64,000 bases of DNA from Phaseolus vulgaris (Eukaryota > Streptophyta > Magnoliopsida > Fabales > Fabaceae). The translations under genes were made by a program, and so were the position numbers. Of the stretch, positions 56,755 to 64,000 are shown in pieces. The stretch covers positions 50,070,172 to 50,134,171 of the forward strand of contig NC_023759.2 in assembly GCF_000499845.2 (NCBI RefSeq). Reading direction: 5' to 3'. The notes below the pieces were generated by a model, which worked only from the letters and a program-made list of their open reading frames with translations, was not told where the DNA came from and did not search any database. Position 1 is the first letter of the stretch. Every line of letters starts with the position of its first letter.

Positions 56755-59700
56755 GCAACAAAAAGCCTTGCGTCACTTTCTCACCAAATAAAATATGTAA
56801 TAAGAGATCAACAAAGGGATTCGTGAAGTCAAGTTGGATACAGATTTCACAGTTTACTGAGTGACATCAATTCAACACTCCTAATGGCTAGAGAGTGAGA
56901 GTTTCTCACCTTGTGAAATAAAAATTTCACCACTAATCAAGTCACAGTTAACATTAAATTGTTTTAATTGAATCTGTGTTTAAACAATTATAATAAATAT
57001 TTAAAAATGAAAATTTTCTAACAGTTTTCTTTTTAATTATATGGAAAATAATGAGCGAAAAGAAAAATTAATTTGCCTTATAGGATTTTGAGCCTGTGAA
57101 GAACACACGTAAAGTTCTCATTAGTTAAGGTGTAAGCATTACCTAATTAATCGAAAGTGAGAGAATGGAAAACAAGTGAACACAGTTAATGCAAAGATTT
57201 GCTGTCAAAAGGGATTTATGCAGTTTTTGCTGCATAATTATGCAGCAACTATAGCAACTCAAATACCTGCTCTATTCATAACTGTAATGTTGTTTTGGTT
57301 GCTTATATCTTTGTACTTATGTTAGTTCTTGTATAAGGGTCTAAACAAGTGTCCCTTTTAATTTTATTTTATTTTTTGCCTATAAAAAAAAGGATAATGC
57401 TAAGTTAGTTCAATTGTAGTTGGTTCTCCAATCAAACCTCATACAAACAGTTTTTCTGAATACGAAGGATCTATACTTGTACTTGGTGTGTTAGTTGCTT
57501 TACCAATACATTTTGGTGCGTAGGTGTTTTTGTCTTGTCGCTGTCACCAAGTTACTGGTGGCAAAGTATCGGAGCATTATAGCTATATCACATTTATAAG
57601 TTATAACTTCTTTCGGTTCAAACATTCGTTGGAATTTCTTGATTTTAGTGGGATATGTCTCATGTCTTGAAACAGTGAAAAAAAAAAACTTAAAATCGTG
57701 TCCCAAAAATCTAAAACTATTCTTATTTTATAAGGATAACACTAACTTAGAATTAAAAATAATAATCAAAATGAATCTTTCAAAATATAAAAGCCACAAA
57801 CAAAATTTTGTGAAAAAAAAAAGAATACTTTATAGCATAAATATTATGTAAAAAGTGTTTTTTAAGTTTTTTTTATCAGAAAAAATAAATGAATAAAAGG
57901 GACACCTTGTATGTGTCTCAACCCTTATAGAAAGGATAAAAACAACAAGAAAAACATCTCAAAGCCTATGCTTCTATGGCAGATCCACACTAGCATTGAT
58001 TTTTAGCAGGTTAAGCAGCATCTGCATTCATAATTCTGCAGCAAACTGCACACAAATTATGCAGCAAAACTGTACCTGCATAACATGTGGCACTGGTGCT
58101 CTGTACTCCTAGATTTCCTCTACAGTTTTCCTGCCTCCATCCTACAAAATACATGCTCAAAGGTACACCCAAATTGATATTTTTCAGCTTAACAATCTTC
58201 TACCAATCCAGTTTTGCTCTACTCACTAAGTGTTGGACGAACAGGACCTAATTGCAACACAAGCTCATGATTTTTATCTTATATTAAAAAGTTTTTCACA
58301 TTAAAAATATTTGTTTACTCTAACTTTGGTATTTCTCATATATCTTAGCGAGTAGAGTTTTTATTATTATTGCTATTATTAAAGAAGCAGAAAGGTTTTG
58401 AAAAGTGAGACACGTGTGGAATGATATGATATCAGCAGGTAGTACTTATAATTAACACAAGAAAGCATGATAGAGGCAATGTGTGAAGGATCGCAAAAGG
58501 GTAAAATAAAACATATATTCTCCCTAGAGCTTTATTCTGTCAACGCCACTCATTTGAATATAACTAAGTAAAAAGTGATGATTAAAAATGAATGAGCTAA
58601 AGCATCTGAGCAAGCACTTTGTCTTTGGTTTTGGTCCACTAAGGTAGCCTCTAACACTAGATCATTCTGATACATTGAATGCAGACATGTTTTCAAGACA
58701 ACTCTAAATTTTAATAAGAGAGAAGTAGCAAGTGAATGACACGGAGCCACATTTTGCATAAAGATTACATACTCATTCCTGAGTTTTATTAGGATATTGT
58801 CTCCTTAAACAACTATAATAAAGTTACTAAGTTAAAAGTTATCACTATAATCAAAATGAAATTCTTTCTATTTAAGAATTATTCTAGTTAGAAAGTATGG
58901 AAATCTCAAGATAAAGTATTTAGTTTGTTTGTTTTATCTATTATTTACTTTTCTTTTTCTTTTTCTTTGTGATCTTATGAGATTCATTTTTCGGTCTCCA
59001 CTCATTACATATATTCCTAATTACACCTAGTTAATCTCATGATGCAATATTATTGAGATTCATCGATTAAATGAATTTAATTATTGTACCTTACTTTTAT
59101 GGTTGGTTAAGACCTACCAAAAATACTACTAAGATCGGGTTTTAACCATAACACTATAAGAGTAGAACAAACAAAACGACACAATTCTATTATAACTTGA
59201 TTTACTTAATATCCATCATGAGACAATTGATGTCACTTACATCATCATTGGTGAGAGATTGAGTGTTAGGATTACAACTAAGTATATGACGTTAAATCAC
59301 ATAAGGTAATTTATATTATTTGACTATTACTACGGAGGTAAGGTTATATTTTGTAATAATTAATGTATAAACATTAAGTTACTTTTTAAGTATAGTGAGA
59401 TTTCAAATTCCATTTACAATCGTAATCACAAGTTCCATTTATAATCGTAATCATGTAGATGAAGATATAGGTATGAAAAACAAATAGTGTTTCTATTAAC
59501 TAAGTGAGATTTAAATAAGTGTCGTGTTTTGTGAAAATTGTGAGTAAGTATTGAAATAAGAAGTCACACAATGGTCAAACAAATTAGTAAATAAACATAT
59601 TTAGTAAATAAACATATTAATATGATGTTAATACTCAATGCAATCTTATGTTATCCATATCTATGTAAATGTTGTTAATGAAATGAGTTACATCCTCAAA

Positions 59701-60732
59701 TGAGTTTGAATAATTATTTATTTTTGTACATTGATTAATTTTAGTTATATTATATGTTATTTTTAAATCTATGATGATTGTAACACGAGCGTTATAGCAT
59801 TAAAACATACGTCGAGAAGTTATCTAAATATTTATACTTCTATATTTTTTATTTTAAATATAATGTATTTGAAGGATTTTGTTAATATTATACTATGTTT
59901 TCTATAATATTGGTTTTAGATGTTACAAAAAAAAAAGTCTTATTATGATTTAAATAATAGTTTAAAAATCAAAAAGTTTTTAAGAGCAAGTTGTTGATCA
60001 CTTTTGTTACTTATAAAGGTTGTTTCTAACTCTAAGACTGCTAACTCCATATGAGAAGAGATTAATTGAGTTCAAATAAAAACTTTCTTAATACATTGAG
60101 GTTTAAAAAAATAGTTATAAATATAGTATCACGGTTCATTTATATTTTGTATACGAAAGATCAGTGAAAATTACAAATTAATAGTAAATATTTGTTAGCT
60201 ATAAAGCTTAGACACTTCTCTTAAATGATGGTCTGTCCACACTTATCAATGTCGACACTCATAGGGCACTTACTAGTGGAGTGTTCAATTCAAAAAATAT
60301 TTGTTGAATTTTTAACAATTATAGTACGGTTCTAACACAATTCTAAAAAAATAAATACAATAATTTTTTAAAAACTCAAATTTATTGTATAAATTTTTAT
60401 TATGATTATAAAAATAAGGAACAAATTCTTTTGAACCAGTCATGAAAAACATTTTTCTGCTCCCAAAAAAAATCTGAAACATACTTGTGCACATAAATAT
60501 GTATTATCAATTTATATAATTTGTGTTCCCGTGTCCTGCATTTTAAAGATTATACGTATATCGTATATCTCTGTGTCGTGTCAATATCCGTATCCATATT
60601 TGTGCTACATAGTTTCTTAGTTAACATTGTTAAAATTTAGAAATATTTGTGATGAAATTAATAACTAACAAACGTTTGACCATTTGCTCCAGATAAACAA
60701 AAATGAATCCAAAGAAAACCAATTGTTGTTGG
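56755..60732. other. Intergenic region between the two SULTR2 genes
   Basis: About 4 kb without a supportable gene. The left part is the upstream promoter region of the complete SULTR2 gene. A nested inverted-repeat structure lies at 57210-58085. The remainder is AT-rich, with small local duplications such as those near 59420-59450 and 59585-59620. Confidence 0.5.
57210..58085. repeat. Nested inverted-repeat structure, possible DNA transposon relic
   Basis: Outer pair: TTTATGCAGTTTTTGCTGCA near 57215 is mirrored by the complement of 58050-58085 (TTATGCAGGTACAGTTTTGC). Inner pair: TATAAGGGTCTAAACAAGTG at about 57333 is mirrored by the complement of about 57900-57937 (TATAAGGGTTGAGACAC), each followed by GTCCCTTTTA and A/T runs. 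A 22-bp perfect palindrome centred on ATAATTAT lies at 57227-57248. Confidence 0.5.
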
Positions 60733-63387
60733 TTATACAGCAACCATTTTAGTAGTAACACAAGCATCAACTGCTTCTCCCACAGAAAGGAAAACCCTTC
60801 CTCCAATTTTGCTGACGAAGTTAGCTAATCTTAGCTTGTGAATTACATGCCACCTAGGGTTAGCGATAGCTAACTGAAGTAAAAGTGACAAGAGGAATTA
60901 ATACACAGCAATATCACGTGAAATAGATTTATCAATTGCAAAGAAAACAAAAATGAATTGAGAAACCAACCTTTACTCCACGTGAAGTCATATTTTTATT
61001 GAGCTCCACCAGAGAAGCAATTCCCGTGGTGTCAATGTTCGTAAGACCTATTCATGACAGATATTTTTCATCCACATTATTACAGTAGAACAATGTTAAA
61101 CTTGGTGCAAGATCATAAGGTTAGTTACTGTATACTCACTTGAGGCATCTATGATGACGTGATGGAAGGTGCTTTCTCCTCCTTTTTCATTGTTCACCCA
61201 TCTCTCAATCCTTTCAACAATGTGATCTCAGAATTTCATTGTAAAGTTGTGTTTAAAAGAAGCAAAAGGTGGTGATATGAACAACAGATACGTACATTTC
61301 TTCCACAAGATTTGCATTTGCAAAACAAAGCCATGCAGATTTTAAAGAGACGATGAAAACTCCAGGAATGTTGAGTGCCATTGGATACTGTTGAACATCG
61401 CCGAATGAATCCGTTCCTGGAAGTCTTCCAATAACCGCTATAGCTGGTTGAACTGAGGTTAGAATTATCTTCGCGAATGATATCGTGATCTGCGCTACAA
61501 TTTATGTACTCACATCAACCAATAATACTGCATACTGTCTTAGAAAATTGTTAGCCTAAAAATTGTTGTGTTTATCAATGTTTTATGAATTATGTTTGAA
61601 GATTGAATTGAAGTTGAAGAAAAAAGAAAAATATACGTACCCCAACTGCAAGGCCTATTTCCGGAGATGCAAACAAGACTCCGAAGAAGGCTCCAGCACA
61701 AGCAAGGAAATCCATTTTATCGACCTTCCAAATTTCACGTGCTTTCTTTAGGTCAATGAGTCCTGGTACAGCCGAAAGAATTATCGCTGCTAACATTGCT
61801 TTGGGAGTGAAATACAAAAGCCCTGTCAAAAATTTAAGTGACAAGAGCACCGTGAGTGCCATCACTATGTTCGACACCACTGTTTCTGACCCAGCATCGT
61901 AGTTTACGGCACTACGTGACAAAGACCCTGCATCGTTAATTTAACCTTCGTCATCACCAAATTTCTCTCAATACATACCAAAATACGCTACGGTTTATAC
62001 CTGATGCAATGTAGCAAGAAGTTAAGGATCCAACAATGTTCATTATGCCCAAGGATACCACTTCTCTGTTCGGATAAATACTGTGTCCTTTTAGAGATGC
62101 AAATGATCGTCCAACAGCAATAGATCCCTATTGTTGTGCACCAAATAAGCTATATTAATACAATTCAAAACACTATATAATACAATGAATTAAATTTGTT
62201 TGATTATTTAACTCCTTTTAAGAAATAGATTAGTTTTGAGCATTCTTTTGAATTTTGGATTAAGTAACTCTAAAGAGGAGGAGTTTTTGTGTTGAAAAAG
62301 GATTCTCCTTCATTTTGTGTTGACGCAATGGGATATCAGATTGCTGTGTTAGTTGTAAAGAGAGGTTTGTTAAGTTCTTTAAATTTCTCTATTTGTTAAA
62401 GATTTATGTTTGCGGTTTACTTATAATTTTGTGCTCTTTTGAATTTTGATGTGTTAGTATATTCTGACTTTTTAATTCTTTGCTAAAAAAAAGTATACTA
62501 TAACTATCGTTAAAGGTGGATTTCTGTGTAAACGACATTTTTTAGTTTTGAGTTAGCCGACAACTTTTATTGAAAGATTAGTTTAGGTTGAAGCGTAACA
62601 ATTTATATTTTTTTATTTTATTTTATATAAGAGTTAAGTTGCTTTAATTGATTCATATTTATTTATTATTTTTTATTGATTAAAAAAAAACATGAATATA
62701 TATGGGATACCTACCGTGAATGAAATAATAGCAATGTTCAAGCCTATTCTCATCAAATGAACCACAACTTTGCTGTCAAATATTAACTGATTGAAAGAGC
62801 TTGGATTCAAGCTACCTCCTCCTTTAATTGGTCCCAACACTTCAACTCTGTAGTCCTTCACTTGGTGCTCATGAACATTTATTTTGTAGGCAATAATAGA
62901 GGATGCAATAATAGATAAGAGAGGAGCAACGTGTGACAACCAGAGAAGTTTCTTGTTCCTTTTACCCTATTTGGATATGCAACAATATATATAGGTTAAC
63001 TTTAGTGTAAGAGTTAGTTAGTTTTCATAAAATAAAATAAAAGTAGCAGCAATACTAACCAGGAATCTCGTAAATAGGATGAAGCATAGAAATGAGAATC
63101 CAATAACGAAGTTGTAGGGATGCCACAATGACTGCAAAAGTAGGAAAATGAACTTTGAGTTGTAATTAAATTGAATGGTTTGTTTAATTTGCAATGGAAG
63201 TGTATATCTTATTATTACTTGGTTTTTGAAGGATGTCCAAAGAGATTTGAGCACAGAAAATAAAGCAGTTTTGTTGGTATCGATCCCAAATAATCCTTTC
63301 AATTGTTGTAGTCCAATGCCCACAGCAGCTGCTGCCAAGAACCCTACGATCGTGGATTGGGAAATATATTCCACCAGAAAACCAAAC
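60733..63387 (-). CDS. Diverged SULTR2-type sulfate transporter, 5' end outside window
   Basis: Nine exons are visible, minus strand 5' to 3': 63387-63219, 63131-63060, 62966-62715, 62127-62001, 61927-61641, 61489-61296, 61210-61140, 61047-60971 and 60873-60733. They give 462 C-terminal residues, open throughout, with splice positions as in the neighbouring complete gene. Core ([27 protein letters not shown]-like [20 protein letters not shown]) and STAS ([20 protein letters not shown]) are recognisable. Two departures stand out: the TM8 motif reads [13 protein letters not shown], so the conserved glutamate is glycine (GGA for GAA), and the usual DGNKEM is YPNREV. The first exons (N-terminus to about TM4) are not found between 63388 and 64000. 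It may be a transporter with changed coupling or one decaying under relaxed constraint. Confidence 0.85.
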
Positions 63388-64000
63388 CTGTAAAATGTCA
63401 GAGGTTCAGCCATACCATAATAATTTAATGCCCTATTTGGTTTCACAGAGTAATTTCTCACATTTTTAATTAGTCAACTATTATAGTTTTCTCATAAGAA
63501 ATTTTTCAACATGAATTTCCAAACATAAACAATTTGGAATTTCACCTCTCGATTAGAAAGGAGAATATTTTATTGTATATAAGTGACTGCAAACCTTAAT
63601 TCATGAGTCGATTTTATGGACTTGAGTTAGACTTAAACTTCACTTCGTAATATAGTATCAGAGTCATTTAAAGTCTATCCTAGCGAGTACTTGTTGATTC
63701 TATCGTGTCATCCGCTATCGGGCAACTTACGAGTTGTCACTCTCGACATGTGAAGAGCTATGTTGAAGATCCAATATTTCATTTTTCTTGTCCTTTTATA
63801 TTTTACTTTACAAATTCATTGGAATTCAGTTTTAGGTGCGAAAGTTCATGTCCATAACGTCGTACAAAATAACTCATGAGTTTTTCTTTATTTTATTTAG
63901 AATCTACAGACTGGCACCCTTAGAAGAATATAGGGAATCCAGTGTTCTAATTGATATATAGTGGTTATCAAAATAAAATTAGTTTACCCTTTGCAAGTTC
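63388..64000. other. Intron of the second SULTR2 gene with TRIM insertion
   Basis: Upstream of the first visible exon. No exon matching the preceding transporter segment (ending in a LFR-like sequence) is found before the window edge, so this is presumably intron. It contains the TRIM remnant at 63560-63790. Confidence 0.5.
63560..63790 (+). mobile_element. TRIM-type LTR retrotransposon remnant
   Basis: An LTR 3' part (GTATATAAGTGACTGCAAAC, GAGTCGATTTTATGGACTTG, GAGTTAGACTTAAACTTCAC) is followed at about 63649 by ATAGTATCAGAGTC, close to the TGGTATCAGAGC primer site that pairs with initiator Met-tRNA. Then come an internal stretch and the start of another LTR (TGTTGAAGATCCAATATTTC, about 63761). 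This is the best-preserved primer site of the family in this window. Confidence 0.65.

Overview
The window looks like nuclear DNA of a dicot plant, most likely a papilionoid legume. It is AT-rich, its genes are interrupted by GT-AG introns, its proteins are clearly plant-type, and it carries plant transposon debris: a Ty3/gypsy pol remnant, TRIM-type LTR remnants and several inverted-repeat (MITE-like) elements. Exon boundaries below were read by hand from splice signals. The reading frame stays open across every junction given, but no transcript evidence was available.

Layout, left to right. 1-648: truncated Ty3/gypsy pol. 1071-3903 (-): Acinus-like RNA-processing protein. 4.7-9.4 kb: intergenic, with a MITE-like element. 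10.1-19.5 kb (+): CSI1/POM2, the armadillo-repeat and C2 linker between cellulose synthase complexes and microtubules. 22.6-26.9 kb (+): secreted A1-type aspartic protease with a triple tandem repeat in one intron. 31.2-32.0 kb (+): isoprenylated heavy-metal-associated protein (HIPP). 33.7-34.8 kb (+): TRAPPC12-like TPR protein, probably with a 3'UTR intron. 39.0-47.3 kb (+): two tandem prephenate aminotransferase genes, with the collapsed relic of a third copy between them. 50.1-56.6 kb (-): complete SULTR2-type sulfate transporter. 60.7 kb to the right edge (-): second, diverged SULTR2-type gene whose 5' end lies outside the window.

These are mostly single-function housekeeping genes, not a pathway cluster. 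The biologically notable parts are the two tandem families. Prephenate aminotransferase makes arogenate, the precursor of plastid phenylalanine and tyrosine. Its left copy is intact but altered at a conserved substrate-site motif. In the sulfate transporter pair, the right copy has lost the conserved TM8 glutamate and a nearby conserved motif. CSI1 also has an unusual leader: the codon aligned with the expected initiator Met is CTG, and upstream AUG frames surround it. I see no bacterial-style system, CRISPR array or obviously new multi-gene system.
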